DNA of 64,000 bases from Variovorax paradoxus (GCF_000834655.1 NZ_JXQQ01000009.1:1-64000), one strand, 5' to 3'. Shown: positions 1 to 11,237, counted from the first letter of the stretch. Translations and numbers: made by a program. Notes: a model not told the origin generated them from the sequence alone.

Positions 1-302
1 ATCCCAACCCGCGGTTTGGTTACGAGAGCTCACTGCGCTGGATGCGTCGCTTCGACGACGACGGCGACTGGCCCAGTGCTGAGCAAAGAGGCAAGCTCTC
101 GCCTGAGAGCGACGAACAGAAACCACCTGCTTCTGTACCCGGTGGTCAGCCTTGCTCTCGAACGGGCTGGTGGCTCACGCCGGCCAAGACGAGCAGTCGC
201 CGGTACTTCAAAGTTGGCGATGTCATGCCTGCCATCGAGGGCAGTGACTATGGCTCGACGTTCTGGCATTGGTACGTTGATCAGTCTGCGCCGAAACTCT
301 GA
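1..302 (+). CDS. C-terminal part of an immunity-type protein (cut by window start)
   Basis: An open frame runs from the window edge to a TGA at 300-302. About 100 residues remain, read from base 3. The last ~50 residues carry a GWW-TPA stretch, an SRRYF block and a GSDYGSTFW block, the same tail that ends the PoNi-type gene at 811-1782. The two tails also match clearly at DNA level. The part before the tail (NPRFGYESSLRWMRRFD) is unlike the PoNi genes downstream, so the gene body probably belongs to another immunity family, perhaps an Imm71/72-like one; that is from memory and unsure. The start codon and any cognate toxin lie outside the window. Confidence 0.5.
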   Translation, partial: PNPRFGYESSLRWMRRFDDDGDWPSAEQRGKLSPESDEQKPPASVPGGQPCSRTGWWLTPAKTSSRRYFKVGDVMPAIEGSDYGSTFWHWYVDQSAPKL

Positions 303-313
303 GATATCCGGGC

Positions 314-786
314 TGTTGGTTACCGTCGAAAATTGACCCAGCTAACGCAGTAATTTCCGTCTAAGACTGACCCACCTAAAACCCTACCCTGCTCATTTTT
401 AAAGCAGGGGATCCTAGGAGTGATAGACGTGGCGACATTGAGTGTCATCAGACGCTGGGCCCTGCGAGAGCAGATGTCCATTCGCGAGATAGCCAGGCGT
501 ACAGGCCTGTCTCGCAACACCGTAAAGAAATACCTGCGTGCGGGCGAAGAAATGCCGCGCTACGCCAAGCGGGAGAGCTCAAGCAAGCTCGATCCCTATG
601 CCGAGAAGCTCGCGACCTGGCTCGCGATCGAGGCCACCAAATCGCGGAAACAGCGGCGCAATCTGCGGCAGATCCACACAAGGAGAACACCAAGCACTTA
701 TCCACACCGTGAAGCCTTCAGGCTCATAAAGCGGGTGGGTCAGTATTCAATGGAAATCTAGGGTCAGAGATCGGCGGAATCCAACA
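314..786. mobile_element. Internally deleted IS21-family element (473 bp)
   Basis: The ends form an imperfect inverted repeat. The left end reads TGTTGGTTACCGTCGA from 314. The right end, read on the minus strand from 786, is TGTTGGATTCCGCCGA. Further inside, both ends carry TGACCC motifs and a shared TGACCCACC, giving the repeated terminal motifs typical of IS21 elements. Only the first part of istA is inside; the rest of istA and all of istB are gone. No clean target duplication is visible at 313/787. It cannot transpose alone but could be moved by a complete relative. It separates the first immunity fragment from the next gene. Confidence 0.7.
420..761 (+). pseudogene. istA: istA fragment (IS21 transposase, N-terminal HTH only)
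   Basis: A GTG at 420 opens a frame whose first ~85 residues look like the start of an IS21 IstA transposase. The helix-turn-helix reads MSIREIARRTGLSRNTVKKYL, near residues 19-39, and is followed by a KSRKQRRNLRQIH stretch. After about residue 85 the frame runs into unrelated sequence and the right end of the element, so the DDE catalytic domain is missing through an internal deletion. The product, if made, could at most bind DNA. Confidence 0.75.
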
Positions 787-810
787 ATATCTGAAAGGGC
801 ACACTGCGAC

Positions 811-1782
811 ATGGCATTCAAGGACATGCGACGACAAAAATTCCTGAGCGAGTCGCACGCAAATGAACGGGATGACGATCTGACATTCGGAATTCGACGC
901 TACACCGAGAGGGCTGGCAACCCGGATCTCCGCGAGGAAGCGCGAAGCAAATCCGCTTGGATGGCCGCAACGTATTCGCTCGAGCTCGTTATCCTCCGCT
1001 ACACCGCAGGCCGTCCTGTAGAGAGCTTGTCACGCGAGCTTCCCTCCGTCATCGAAGCATTTGACCGATACATCCCTTTCGACAATCCGCCTCCAAGCGA
1101 AGCTCGCACCCTCACCATCACGCAGATCGAGGCCTACGTGTATGTCATGTGGATTCTGTCCCTGTGCAAGCTGCTAGGCCATGCCGATCTAGTATCCAAG
1201 GTTCTGAGTTGGCTGAACATTGGCCGTGAATTCAGCCGAGGCCGTGACACCCTTTTCGAACAGGTCGTGGGCAAGCTCACGGGCGCGATGGAAGATCCGG
1301 GGCGCTACATCCTGCATCTTGCGCCTTACGCCCCGTTGGGCAAAGCCGTGATCGCAGAGCATGCCGACGATCGCCCCGCATTGGTCAAGGAATTCCTGGA
1401 CGGTTGGTACAAGGGCCTGAAAGAGTGCTACTGGCACGGCACTCACACAGATCAAATTGGCTATTTCGGCTACTGGGCTTTCGAGGCTGCGCTCGTTACG
1501 GTGCTCTGGGATATCGACGACAGCAGCTACCGAGACCACTTGGTTTACCCGAAGGACCTTGTCGATTGGGCTCGTGAGCATCAAGCAGAAGCTTTAACGT
1601 CAGGCCCGAGTCGCACGCCGGGAGGGGAGTCGTGCCCGCAGGCAGGTTGGTGGTTCACGCCTGCGCTGAAGGGAAGTCGGCGCTATCTCAAACAGGGTGA
1701 AGCGATGCCGGTCATCGGGGGCAGTGACTACGGTTCGACGTTCTGGCAATGGGACGTTAACCAGTCCACACCTAAGCTCTGA
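811..1782 (+). CDS. PoNi-type immunity protein (DUF1910/DUF1911) with an extra C-terminal tail
   Basis: 323 residues. The N-terminal part (MRRQKFLSE onward) resembles DUF1910. Residues ~190-255, with the EFLDGWYKG, CYWHGTH and YFGYWAFEAA blocks, resemble DUF1911. These two domains together form the PoNi family, which protects against PoNe DNase toxins delivered by type VI or other secretion systems. The last ~55 residues, with a GWWFTPA motif and a YGSTFWQWD end, match the tail of the fragment at 1-302 and are absent from the paralogue at 1820-2725. The start at 811 is preceded only by a weak ribosome site; an internal ATG at 826 is an alternative. No effector gene is in the window, so this is an orphan or part of an immunity array. 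Confidence 0.7.
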   Translation: MAFKDMRRQKFLSESHANERDDDLTFGIRRYTERAGNPDLREEARSKSAWMAATYSLELVILRYTAGRPVESLSRELPSVIEAFDRYIPFDNPPPSEARTLTITQIEAYVYVMWILSLCKLLGHADLVSKVLSWLNIGREFSRGRDTLFEQVVGKLTGAMEDPGRYILHLAPYAPLGKAVIAEHADDRPALVKEFLDGWYKGLKECYWHGTHTDQIGYFGYWAFEAALVTVLWDIDDSSYRDHLVYPKDLVDWAREHQAEALTSGPSRTPGGESCPQAGWWFTPALKGSRRYLKQGEAMPVIGGSDYGSTFWQWDVNQSTPKL

Positions 1783-1819
1783 GGCTCATTTCTGCAACTC
1801 TGGGGACGGGCGAAGCTTG

Positions 1820-2725
1820 ATGTGCCCTGAGTTCGCGGAGTCCGATGAAGTCGATGATTTGGTATCGCTCCTGAACTGGAATCTGCGCAAATTGGGTCGG
1901 GCAAATGCAATGTACGGAGACGATGGATCCAAAACGATGCGGCAAAAATTCTTGAACGAGATCAATGCTCGCGAACTCGATGACGATCTGAAGCATCGAA
2001 TCGATGGCGATCGCAGGCACGTTGCCGAGACCGAGTTGGTCAAAGAAGCGGTCTCCGACTATCGGTGGTCGATCGCCACGGGCGGATTGGAACTATTGAT
2101 ACTTCGCTACACGGCAGGGCATTCGATAGAGGAATTGAGGACTCAACTACCGAGCGTGGTCGAGAACTTTGATGACTTCATTGGCAGTGAAGTTTCTCCT
2201 CGCTTGCAAGACCCACCGCGCAATGAGGCCGACACACTCGAAATCACGCAGCATGAGGCCTATGTCTACATCATGTGGCTCCTGGCTTTATGCCGCTTGC
2301 TCGGCCGTGCGGAATTGATCCCGACCGTCACGGGCTGGATCGACGGCAACGCCGAATACAACCGGGGACGCGACGGCTTGTTTGAAGCCGTCGTCGAGAA
2401 GCTGACAGGAAAAAATGAGCCTGTGGAACGCGTGCTGCTGCACCCCATTGCCTATCGCCCGCTCGCCAGGGCGACTGCACCCGATGCGCAGGATCGGCCC
2501 GCACTGGTCAAGGAATTCCTGGACGGCTGGTACAAGAACATGGCGGACTGCTACTGGCACGGCACGCACACTGGCAAGGAAGGTCCGTCCTACTTTGGCT
2601 ATTGGGCTTTCGAAGCTGCGCTGGTTACGGTGCTCTGGGATATCGACGACAGCAGCTATCGAGACCACTTGGTCTACCCAACGGACCTTGCAGATCGGGC
2701 ACGCGCGTATCGAACGAGCGCGTGA
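1820..2725 (+). CDS. PoNi-type immunity protein (DUF1910/DUF1911), second copy
   Basis: 301 residues from the ATG at 1820; ATGs at 1910 and 1937 are alternatives. The 1937 start lines up best with the MRRQ start of the neighbouring copy. The MRQKFLNE start region, the ITQHEAYVYIMW block and the EFLDGWYKN/CYWHGTH/YFGYWAFEAALVTVLWD C-terminal blocks parallel the gene at 811-1782, and the DNA is also closely similar over roughly 2500-2690. It ends shortly after the DUF1911 region and lacks the GWWFTPA tail. Role by family: a cytoplasmic inhibitor of a PoNe-type DNase. It probably arose by tandem duplication and divergence. Confidence 0.7.
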   Translation: MCPEFAESDEVDDLVSLLNWNLRKLGRANAMYGDDGSKTMRQKFLNEINARELDDDLKHRIDGDRRHVAETELVKEAVSDYRWSIATGGLELLILRYTAGHSIEELRTQLPSVVENFDDFIGSEVSPRLQDPPRNEADTLEITQHEAYVYIMWLLALCRLLGRAELIPTVTGWIDGNAEYNRGRDGLFEAVVEKLTGKNEPVERVLLHPIAYRPLARATAPDAQDRPALVKEFLDGWYKNMADCYWHGTHTGKEGPSYFGYWAFEAALVTVLWDIDDSSYRDHLVYPTDLADRARAYRTSA

Positions 2726-2821
2726 CCGGATGCAGGCTCGCGAGCGATGTGCATCACTGCATCGCCGAACGCAGCCTCGCTATGCAATACGAACGGTGCG
2801 ATGCACTCGCCCCGCGCTGCC

Positions 2822-3805
2822 TCACACCCCAGCCGCGTGCGCCTGCTGATCTGCGTGATAACTCGACCGCACCATCGCTCCCACGGCCGCATGGCTGAAG
2901 CCCATCTTGTAGGCCTCCTCCTCGAACATCTTGAACGTGTCCGGGTGCACATAGCGGCGCACTGGCAGGTGCGAGCCTGACGGTGACAGGTACTGGCCGA
3001 TGGTCAGCATGTCGATGTCATGGGCGCGCATGTCGCGCATCACCTGCAGGATCTCTTCGTCGGTTTCGCCCAGGCCCACCATGATGCCGCTCTTGGTCGG
3101 CACGTTCGGGTGCAGCGCCTTGAACTTCTTGAGCAGGTTCAGGCTGAACTGGTAGTCGCTGCCGGGGCGCGCTTCCTTGTAAAGGCGCGGCGCGGTTTCC
3201 AGGTTGTGATTCATCACGTCGGGCGGCGCGGCCTTCAGGATCTCGAGGGCGCGGTCGTCGCGGCCGCGGAAGTCGGGCACGAGGATCTCGATCTGCGTCA
3301 TCGGCGAGAGCTCGCGGATGTTCCGGATGCAATCGACGAAATGCTGGCTGCCGCCGTCGCGCAGGTCGTCGCGGTCGACGCTGGTGATCACCACGTACTT
3401 CAGGCGCAGCTTGGCGATGGTCTTGGCGAGGTTGAGGGGCTCGTCCTTGTCCAGCGGGTCGGGGCGGCCGTGGCCCACGTCGCAGAACGGGCAGCGGCGG
3501 GTGCACTTGTCGCCCATGATCATGAAGGTGGCCGTGCCGTTGCCGAAGCACTCGCCGATGTTCGGGCAGGAGGCTTCTTCGCAGACGGTGTGCAGGTTGC
3601 TTTCGCGCAGGATCTGCTTGATCTCGTAGAAGCGCGTGGTGGGGCTGCCGGCCTTCACGCGGATCCACTCGGGCTTCTTGAGCACTTCGCCGGTCTGCAC
3701 GACCTTGACGGGTATGCGCGAGAGCTTGGCCGCGGCCTTTTGCTTGGCCAGGGGGTTGTAGGTTTCGGCGCTTTGCGCGTCGCGGACGACTTCGGTGGTG
3801 CTCAT
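2822..3805 (-). CDS. lipA: Lipoyl synthase
   Basis: 327 residues, the usual length. LipA inserts two sulfur atoms into protein-bound octanoyl chains to make lipoyl groups, using radical SAM chemistry. The auxiliary cluster cysteines are C75, C80 and C86. The radical SAM cluster CxxxCxxC is C101, C105 and C108. The ATG at 3805 is chosen because the longer open frame upstream runs through lipB in another frame. It is the last gene of the minus-strand set dat-ybeD-lipB-lipA, seven bases after lipB, so synthesis and transfer steps of lipoylation are co-transcribed. The 96 bases between its stop and the immunity gene hold no gene I can see. Confidence 0.97.
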   Translation of the reverse strand: MSTTEVVRDAQSAETYNPLAKQKAAAKLSRIPVKVVQTGEVLKKPEWIRVKAGSPTTRFYEIKQILRESNLHTVCEEASCPNIGECFGNGTATFMIMGDKCTRRCPFCDVGHGRPDPLDKDEPLNLAKTIAKLRLKYVVITSVDRDDLRDGGSQHFVDCIRNIRELSPMTQIEILVPDFRGRDDRALEILKAAPPDVMNHNLETAPRLYKEARPGSDYQFSLNLLKKFKALHPNVPTKSGIMVGLGETDEEILQVMRDMRAHDIDMLTIGQYLSPSGSHLPVRRYVHPDTFKMFEEEAYKMGFSHAAVGAMVRSSYHADQQAHAAGV

Positions 3806-3812
3806 TGGATTG

Positions 3813-4517
3813 CTAAGGTGCCAGGAAGGCGGTGAGCTTTTGGCCCAGCACGCCGGCAGCTTCTTCCCATGTGGTTTGGATGCCGATTGTAGAAAGGTCG
3901 ACCGTTTGCAGCCCCGCGTAGCCGCAAGGGTTGATGCGCGAGAAGGGTTCGAGGTCCATGTCGACGTTGAGCGCAACGCCGTGATAAGTGGCGTGGCGGC
4001 TCACCTTGATGCCGAGCGCGGCGATCTTGCCGAGGCCGCGGAACGGGTCGCTGGCGGGCAACGGGCCGGTCAGTGCCGCATGAGAGAACGGGTCGTCCAG
4101 TCGCACGTAGATGCCCGGCGCGCCCGGCACGCGGTGGCCGGTCACGCCGAAGTGCGCGAGCGTGCGCAGCACCGATTCCTCGATGCGGTAGACGTATTCC
4201 TTGACGAAGTAGCCGGCGCGGCGCAGGTCGATCAGCGGATACGCCACCACCTGGCCCGGGCCGTGGAAGGTGACCTGGCCGCCGCGATCGGTCTGCACCA
4301 CGGGGATGTCGCCGGGGTTCAGGATGTGGTCCTGCTTGCCGGCGATGCCCTGCGTGAACACGGGGGCGTGCTCGCAGATCCACAGCGCATCGGGCGTTCC
4401 GGGCGCGCGCTCCAGCGTGAACTGCTTCATCGCCGCGAAGGTGCCGGCGTAGTCGACGCGGCCCAGCCATTGCGGGGCGATGGCGGTGTTCACGGGGAGC
4501 TCTGCGACCGTGGTCAT
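3813..4517 (-). CDS. lipB: Octanoyltransferase LipB
   Basis: 234 residues. LipB moves octanoyl from acyl carrier protein to the lipoyl domains of 2-oxoacid dehydrogenases and the glycine cleavage H protein; LipA then adds sulfur. The signature [12 protein letters not shown] lies at residues 78-89. The catalytic pair of the family is visible as K164 ([11 protein letters not shown]) and C198 (INPCGYAG). It sits between ybeD and lipA with gaps of 12 and 7 bases, so it is an internal operon gene. Confidence 0.97.
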   Translation of the reverse strand: MTTVAELPVNTAIAPQWLGRVDYAGTFAAMKQFTLERAPGTPDALWICEHAPVFTQGIAGKQDHILNPGDIPVVQTDRGGQVTFHGPGQVVAYPLIDLRRAGYFVKEYVYRIEESVLRTLAHFGVTGHRVPGAPGIYVRLDDPFSHAALTGPLPASDPFRGLGKIAALGIKVSRHATYHGVALNVDMDLEPFSRINPCGYAGLQTVDLSTIGIQTTWEEAAGVLGQKLTAFLAP

Positions 4518-4529
4518 CCGGGGCTCAAC

Positions 4530-4838
4530 TCAAAGAACGACCTTGACCGACGGATGGCCCGAGAGCGCGCGATAGAGGTCGTCGAGCTGTTCGCGGCTGG
4601 TGGCGGTGACGGTGATCGTCACGCCCAGGTAGTTGCCTGCCTTGCTGTCGCGCAGCTCGACCGTGGTGGCGTCGAAGGTCGGATCGAACTGCTCGGCGAT
4701 CTGCGTGATCGCGTGCACCAGGCCATCGGTCTTGGCGCCCATGACCTTGATCGGGAACTGCGAGGGGTACTCGATCAGCGACTCCTTGCGCGGATCGGGA
4801 ATGGGTGTGGTGACTGCGTCGGTGGTGTTCTCGGTCAT
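4530..4838 (-). CDS. YbeD-like DUF493 protein
   Basis: 102 residues with the DUF493/YbeD pattern: a short polar lead, then YPSQFPIKVMG, and an ACT-like beta-alpha fold ending HPSVKVVL. In E. coli ybeD sits next to lipB, and the same order is kept here. The fold resembles allosteric ACT domains; the molecular role is not established. Its ATG overlaps the stop of the aminotransferase gene by four bases (ATGA), which suggests translational coupling. Confidence 0.9.
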   Translation of the reverse strand: MTENTTDAVTTPIPDPRKESLIEYPSQFPIKVMGAKTDGLVHAITQIAEQFDPTFDATTVELRDSKAGNYLGVTITVTATSREQLDDLYRALSGHPSVKVVL

Positions 4839-5728
4839 GCAGTGGCTCCTTGCTTCTCAGCGTTGCGTTGCTTGGCCTGTTGGTAGGCGGCATACAAGCT
4901 CTTGTAGATGGGGCCGGGTTGGCCGTTGCCAATGGTCTGCCCGTCGAGCGTCACGACGGGCAGCACTTCCTTGCTGGCCGAGGACAGGATGAGTTCGTCG
5001 GCGCCGAACACTTCGTCGCGCGACACGCGGCGCAGCGCGAAGGGAATGTCGCCTTCCCGGCACAGGCGCTCGAGGAGGCCGTAGCGGATGCCGGTGAGCA
5101 CGAGGTTGTCCTTGGGCGGGCCGATGAGCACGCCGTCCTTCACGATCCACACGTTGCTCGACGAGGCTTCGCTCAGCCAATCGCCGCGGAACATGACGGT
5201 CTCGGCCGCGCCGGCCTCGACGCTGATCTGCCGGGAGAGCACGGCGCCCAGGAGGCTGGTGCTCTTGATGTGGGCCTTCTGCCAGCGGAAGTCGTCTGCG
5301 GTGACGCAGGCCACGCCCTTGGCGCGCACCGCGTCGGCCACTGGGGGGAGCGGGTTCACCATCACGAAGACCGTGGGCGTGAGGCCCCTGACCATGGCGT
5401 GGTCGCGCGGGGCGACGCCGCGGGTGACCTGGAAGTAGACGGCTTGTGGTGCGTTGCCGCCCGGGGCGATCAGGCGCATCACGATGTCGCGCCACTGGGC
5501 GAGGGAGAGCGGATTGACAATCTGCAACTCGGCGAGCGATCGGTCCAGGCGCGCCATGTGCTCCTCGAAGCAGAAGGGCTGGCCGCCGTAGACGGGAACG
5601 ACCTCGTAGATGCCGTCGCCGAAAATGAAGCCGCGATCCAGGACGCTGATCTTCGCGTCGCGCAGGGCGGTGTACTCGCCATCGAGGTAACAAAGCGTGG
5701 CGGGCAGGGCGTCGGTGATAGGGTGCAT
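4835..5728 (-). CDS. Class IV PLP aminotransferase, D-amino-acid transaminase type
   Basis: 297 residues. The fold-type IV pattern is clear: SVLDRGFIFGDGIYEVV near residues 28-44, FEEHMARLDRS near 54-64, and the PLP lysine K155 in KAHIKSTSLL. D-amino-acid transaminases make D-glutamate and D-alanine for the cell wall; branched-chain and aminodeoxychorismate lyase relatives have a similar core, so the exact substrate is inferred. It is first in the minus-strand operon with ybeD, lipB and lipA. Its start at 5728 is divergent from atpI, with 157 bases between them. Confidence 0.85.
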   Translation of the reverse strand: MHPITDALPATLCYLDGEYTALRDAKISVLDRGFIFGDGIYEVVPVYGGQPFCFEEHMARLDRSLAELQIVNPLSLAQWRDIVMRLIAPGGNAPQAVYFQVTRGVAPRDHAMVRGLTPTVFVMVNPLPPVADAVRAKGVACVTADDFRWQKAHIKSTSLLGAVLSRQISVEAGAAETVMFRGDWLSEASSSNVWIVKDGVLIGPPKDNLVLTGIRYGLLERLCREGDIPFALRRVSRDEVFGADELILSSASKEVLPVVTLDGQTIGNGQPGPIYKSLYAAYQQAKQRNAEKQGATA

Positions 5729-5885
5729 GAAGGAATTATGGTTGCGTGCGCCGAGTCGGGTTCACGTCAGGTCTTGTGGCCATCGATTTGCAACTGCAAC
5801 GCGGATCTGGCGGGAGTGGCTGGGTTTTTACTTATAATCAATGGCTTTGTAGAAATTCTGGGTCGTCATCCGGGCTTCATTCGAC
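5729..5885 (+). promoter_or_regulatory. Divergent promoter region of dat and atpI
   Basis: This 157-base gap separates dat (minus) from atpI (plus). A perfect TATAAT lies at 5833-5838, about 48 bases before the atpI start, and could be the -10 box of the atp operon. No good -35 box sits at the matching distance, so the call rests on the -10 alone. No clear minus-strand promoter for dat was found. Confidence 0.35.
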
Positions 5886-6371
5886 ATGAAAACAATCGCC
5901 CGGCAAGACACGGAGGTCGCTGAAGACCTCGACGCAGAATTCAAGCCGTTGACCGCCGATGAGGCGCGTGAACTGCGAGCAAAGAACCCTTCGGTCTCCC
6001 CTTGGCGGGTGGTCGCGGGTCAGTTGGTTGTCGGTCTGGTGGTGGCTCTGGCCATCTGGGGACTGACGGGGAGGCAAAATCTGGGTTGGTCCGCCGCTTA
6101 CGGCGCGATCGCAGTGGTCATTCCGGCGGCGGTGTTCGCACGCGGGTTGACCGGCAGGTTCTCTTCCCTGAATCCGGGCACTGCGGTGTTTGGGTTCTTC
6201 CTCTGGGAAATGGTCAAGATGGCCTTGTCCGTGGCGATGCTGATCGCCGCGCCAAGGCTGATAACGGCGCTGAGCTGGCCCGCAATGCTGGTCGGCTTAG
6301 TGGTGACAATGAAGGCGGCCTGGTTGGCGGTGATGTTCTCGCCCCGGCGCCGGCAACAACGAGACGAGTAA
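5886..6371 (+). CDS. atpI: ATP synthase subunit I (assembly protein)
   Basis: 161 residues. A charged N-terminal stretch of ~50 residues is followed by four predicted membrane segments between about residues 42 and 150. AtpI is a small membrane protein that helps assemble the c-ring and is usually dispensable. It leads the atp operon, four bases ahead of atpB, as in many proteobacteria. The N-terminal extension ending near [13 protein letters not shown] is typical of betaproteobacterial AtpI. Confidence 0.9.
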   Translation: MKTIARQDTEVAEDLDAEFKPLTADEARELRAKNPSVSPWRVVAGQLVVGLVVALAIWGLTGRQNLGWSAAYGAIAVVIPAAVFARGLTGRFSSLNPGTAVFGFFLWEMVKMALSVAMLIAAPRLITALSWPAMLVGLVVTMKAAWLAVMFSPRRRQQRDE

Positions 6372-6375
6372 CGGA

Positions 6376-7579
<1,204 letters not shown>

Positions 7580-7656
7580 GTCTTTCTCGTCGGACCCGTG
7601 TCGTCGTTCCCCTCTGTGGAATGGCTTCGCATTCAATCCCAAAGAGAGGGTGAAAA

Positions 7657-8127
7657 GTGAGCATTACCGGTACCCTGATCGTTCAGATGATCGTGTTCCT
7701 GATCCTGGTCGGGTTCACGATGAAGTTCGTGTGGCCGCCGATCGCGAAGGCGCTGGACGACCGCGCTGCGAAGATCGCCGAAGGCCTCGCTGCCGCCGAC
7801 AAGGCCAAGTCCGAACTGTCCGCCGCCAACAAGCGCGTGGAAGCCGAACTGGGCCAGGCACGCAACGAGTCCGCGCAACGTCTTGCCGACGCCGAACGTC
7901 GCGCCCAGGCCATCGTTGAAGAGGCCAAGGCCCGTGCGACCGAAGAAGGCAACAAGATCGTTGCAGCTGCCCGCGTCGAAGCCGACCAGCAGGCACTGAA
8001 GGCCCGTGAAGCCCTGCGCGAGCAGGTTGCCGCGCTGGCCGTCAAGGGCGCAGAGCAGATTCTGCGCAAGGAAGTGAATGCAGGCGTTCACGCCGATTTG
8101 CTCGCCCGTCTGCAGACCGAACTCTGA
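7657..8127 (+). CDS. atpF: ATP synthase F0 subunit b
   Basis: 156 residues: one N-terminal membrane helix (residues ~5-25), then a long charged, alanine-rich coiled coil that forms the peripheral stalk. The start is a GTG at 7657; the purine-rich AAAGAGAGGG just before it supports this choice, and the residues [13 protein letters not shown] match the usual AtpF start. It lies between atpE and atpH. Confidence 0.95.
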   Translation: MSITGTLIVQMIVFLILVGFTMKFVWPPIAKALDDRAAKIAEGLAAADKAKSELSAANKRVEAELGQARNESAQRLADAERRAQAIVEEAKARATEEGNKIVAAARVEADQQALKAREALREQVAALAVKGAEQILRKEVNAGVHADLLARLQTEL

Positions 8128-8135
8128 TAGAAGCC

Positions 8136-8666
8136 ATGGCAGAACTCGCCACCATTGCACGTCCCTACGCGGAGGCGCTTTTCAAGGCCTCGTCGTCCGA
8201 CGTCGCCGCAACCAGCGCCTGGCTCGAAAAGGTTGCCGCCATCGCGGCCAGCCCCGAGCTCCAGCAATTCGCCGACAACCCCAAGGCCACGGCCGAACAG
8301 GTTCTCGGTGTGGTCGCCGGCGCCTTCGGTGCGCCGTTGGCCGCCCACGCCCAGAACTTCCTGGGTGCGCTCCTGGAGAACGGGCGCTTTTCGGTGCTGC
8401 CGGAAATTGCGAAGCAGTTCCGGGCACTGGCCAACGTGAAGAGCGGTTCGTCCGACGCCGTGGTCTACAGCGCCTTCCCGATCGATGCCGCGGCTCTGGC
8501 CAACGTGTCGGCTGCGCTTGAAAAGCGTTTCGGCCGCAAGCTGCAGGTCACGGTCCAGCAGGACCCGGAACTGATCGGCGGCATTCGTGTGGTGGTCGGC
8601 GACGAGGTGCTCGACACCTCCGTCAAAGCGCGCCTTGAACAAATGAAAGTTGCGCTGGCGGCCTGA
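8136..8666 (+). CDS. atpH: ATP synthase F1 subunit delta
   Basis: 176 residues. Delta links the peripheral stalk (subunit b) to the top of the alpha3-beta3 head. The N-terminal helical domain begins [10 protein letters not shown], the family signature. The C-terminal part has [24 protein letters not shown], also typical. Its ATG follows the atpF stop by a few bases, so it is tightly co-translated. Confidence 0.96.
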   Translation: MAELATIARPYAEALFKASSSDVAATSAWLEKVAAIAASPELQQFADNPKATAEQVLGVVAGAFGAPLAAHAQNFLGALLENGRFSVLPEIAKQFRALANVKSGSSDAVVYSAFPIDAAALANVSAALEKRFGRKLQVTVQQDPELIGGIRVVVGDEVLDTSVKARLEQMKVALAA

Positions 8667-8714
8667 CGGTCTTCAGCCCTCTACTTGTAGCCTCAAAGAA
8701 AGAAGGAAAGAGTC

Positions 8715-10328
8715 ATGCAACTCAATCCCGCAGAAATTTCCGAACTGATCAAGAGCCGCATCGAGGGCCTTGGGGTCAGCGCTAACATCCGCAATGAGGG
8801 CACCGTGGTTTCGGTGACCGACGGCATCGTGCGCGTGCACGGCCTGTCCGACGCGATGCAGGGCGAAATGCTCGAGTTCCCGCCTACGGCTGACGGCACC
8901 CCCTCGTTCGGCCTCGCGCTGAACTTGGAGCGCGACTCGGTCGGCGCCGTGATTCTGGGTGAGTACGAGCACATCTCCGAAGGCGACACCGTCAAGTGCA
9001 CGGGCCGCATCCTGGAAGTGCCTGTGGGCCCCGAGCTCATCGGCCGCGTGGTGAATGCCCTGGGCCAGCCGATCGACGGCAAGGGTCCGATCAACGCCAA
9101 AATGACCGACGTGATCGAAAAGGTTGCTCCGGGCGTGATCGCACGGAAGTCCGTCGACCAGCCGATGCAAACCGGCCTGAAGTCTATCGACTCGATGGTG
9201 CCCGTCGGCCGTGGCCAGCGCGAGCTGATCATCGGTGACCGCCAGACCGGCAAGACCGCCGTGGCGATCGACGCGATCATCAACCAGAAGGGTCAGAACA
9301 TGACCTGCGTCTACGTTGCGATCGGCCAGAAGGCTTCGTCGATCAAGAACGTGGTGCGCTCGCTGGAACAAGCCGGTGCGATGGACTACACCATCGTGGT
9401 GGCCGCATCGGCGTCCGAATCGGCAGCCATGCAGTACGTGTCGGCCTACTCGGGCTGCACGATGGGCGAATACTTCCGCGATCGCGGCCAGGACGCGCTG
9501 ATCGTCTATGACGACCTGTCCAAGCAAGCCGTGGCTTATCGCCAGGTGTCGCTGCTGCTGCGCCGCCCGCCAGGCCGCGAAGCCTACCCCGGCGACGTGT
9601 TCTATCTCCACAGCCGTCTGCTCGAGCGCGCAGCCCGCGTGAACGCCGACTACGTCGAAGCCTTCACCAAGGGTGAAGTCAAGGGCAAGACCGGTTCGCT
9701 GACGGCTCTCCCGATCATCGAGACGCAAGCCGGCGACGTGTCCGCTTTCGTTCCGACCAACGTGATCTCGATCACCGACGGCCAGATCTTCCTGGAAACC
9801 AGCCTGTTCAACGCCGGCATCCGTCCCGCCATCAACGCCGGTATCTCGGTGTCGCGCGTGGGTTCGTCGGCGCAGACCAACCTGATCAAGAACCAGTCGG
9901 GCGGTATCCGTACCGACCTGGCCCAGTACCGTGAATTGGCCGCGTTCGCGCAGTTCGCTTCCGACCTCGACGAAGCGACCCGCAAGCAACTCGACCGCGG
10001 TGCGCGCGTGACGGAACTGCTCAAGCAGACCCAGTACAGCCCGCTGCCGATCTCGCTGATGAATGCCACGCTGTTCGCAGTGAACAAGGGCTTCATGGAC
10101 GACATCGACGTCAAGAAGGTGCTCTCGTTCGAACACGGCTTCCATCAGCTGCTCAAGACGAGCCACGCGGCTCTGCTCGAGACCATGGAAAAGAATGGCG
10201 CCAAGTGGGATGTGAAGCCCGCCAAGCCGGACGACAGCGCCGAGAAGCAAGCCTTCAAGAAGGTTTGCCAGGACGCCGAAGCCGAACTGCTGGCAGCCGC
10301 CACCTCGTTCAAGAAGTCGTTCGCCTGA
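8715..10328 (+). CDS. atpA: ATP synthase F1 subunit alpha
   Basis: 537 residues, somewhat longer than the ~513 of E. coli. Alpha carries the non-catalytic nucleotide sites of F1. The Walker A motif GDRQTGKT is at residues 174-181, and the alpha/beta signature [17 protein letters not shown] lies near residue 370. Extra residues sit around [13 protein letters not shown] near 320 and in a lysine-rich stretch near the C-terminus; I believe these are usual for related betaproteobacteria. The ribosome site AAAGAAGGAAAGAG precedes the ATG. Confidence 0.97.
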   Translation: MQLNPAEISELIKSRIEGLGVSANIRNEGTVVSVTDGIVRVHGLSDAMQGEMLEFPPTADGTPSFGLALNLERDSVGAVILGEYEHISEGDTVKCTGRILEVPVGPELIGRVVNALGQPIDGKGPINAKMTDVIEKVAPGVIARKSVDQPMQTGLKSIDSMVPVGRGQRELIIGDRQTGKTAVAIDAIINQKGQNMTCVYVAIGQKASSIKNVVRSLEQAGAMDYTIVVAASASESAAMQYVSAYSGCTMGEYFRDRGQDALIVYDDLSKQAVAYRQVSLLLRRPPGREAYPGDVFYLHSRLLERAARVNADYVEAFTKGEVKGKTGSLTALPIIETQAGDVSAFVPTNVISITDGQIFLETSLFNAGIRPAINAGISVSRVGSSAQTNLIKNQSGGIRTDLAQYRELAAFAQFASDLDEATRKQLDRGARVTELLKQTQYSPLPISLMNATLFAVNKGFMDDIDVKKVLSFEHGFHQLLKTSHAALLETMEKNGAKWDVKPAKPDDSAEKQAFKKVCQDAEAELLAAATSFKKSFA

Positions 10329-10361
10329 TCGACCCCTTGACCGACGCAAGAAGGAGTTCAT

Positions 10362-11237
10362 ATGGCAGCTGGTAAGGAAATCCGCGGCAAGATCAAATCG
10401 GTGGAAAACACCAAGAAGATCACCAAGGCCATGGAAATGGTCTCGGTTTCCAAGATGCGCAAGGCGCAAGAGCGCATGCGTGCCGCCCGCCCCTACAGCG
10501 AGAAGATCCGCAACATCGCGGCCAATCTCGGCAAGGCGAACCCCGAGTACACGCACGCATTCATGAAGAAGAGCGACGCGAAAGCGATCGGCTTCATCAT
10601 CGTGACGAGCGACAAGGGGCTGTGCGGTGGCTTGAACACCAACCTGCTGCGCGCCGTGACGACCAAGCTGCGCGAGGCGCAGTCCGCTGGCGTTGCCATC
10701 GAGTCGGTGGCCATCGGCAGCAAGGGCCTGGGCTTCCTGAACCGCATCGGCGCCCGCGTGGTCGCGCATGTCACCCACCTGGGCGACACGCCGCACCTGG
10801 ACAAGCTGATCGGCCCGGTCAAGACGCTGCTGGACGCCTATGCGGAAGGCAAGCTCTCGGCCGTGTACCTGTGCTACACGAAGTTCATCAACACGATCAA
10901 GCAGGAGCCGCTCGTCGAGCAGCTGCTGCCGCTGGCCGCAGACTCGCTGAAGGTCGAGGAAGGCCAGCATTCGTGGGACTACATCTACGAGCCCGATGCG
11001 CAAAGCGTGATCGACGAGCTGCTGGTTCGCTATGTGGAGTCGCTGGTCTACCAGGCCGTGGCCGAGAACATGGCGTCCGAGCACTCGGCGCGGATGGTGG
11101 CCATGAAGGCTGCCACCGACAACGCAGGCAACGTGATCAGCGAGCTCAAGCTCGTCTACAACAAGACTCGGCAGGCCGGCATCACGAAAGAGCTGTCGGA
11201 AATCGTGTCGGGTGCGGCGGCAGCCGCCGGCGTTTGA
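10362..11237 (+). CDS. atpG: ATP synthase F1 subunit gamma
   Basis: 291 residues. Gamma is the rotating central shaft. The N-terminal [25 protein letters not shown] helix region and the C-terminal [15 protein letters not shown] helix are the family hallmarks (the two halves of the coiled-coil shaft). It is followed not by atpD but by a small lipoprotein gene. A strong AAGAAGGAG ribosome site precedes the start. Confidence 0.97.
   Translation: MAAGKEIRGKIKSVENTKKITKAMEMVSVSKMRKAQERMRAARPYSEKIRNIAANLGKANPEYTHAFMKKSDAKAIGFIIVTSDKGLCGGLNTNLLRAVTTKLREAQSAGVAIESVAIGSKGLGFLNRIGARVVAHVTHLGDTPHLDKLIGPVKTLLDAYAEGKLSAVYLCYTKFINTIKQEPLVEQLLPLAADSLKVEEGQHSWDYIYEPDAQSVIDELLVRYVESLVYQAVAENMASEHSARMVAMKAATDNAGNVISELKLVYNKTRQAGITKELSEIVSGAAAAAGV

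Noticed and set aside
2726..2821. Possible small gene between the immunity gene and lipA
   Set aside because: Short frames here have no ribosome site and no similarity that I recognise.
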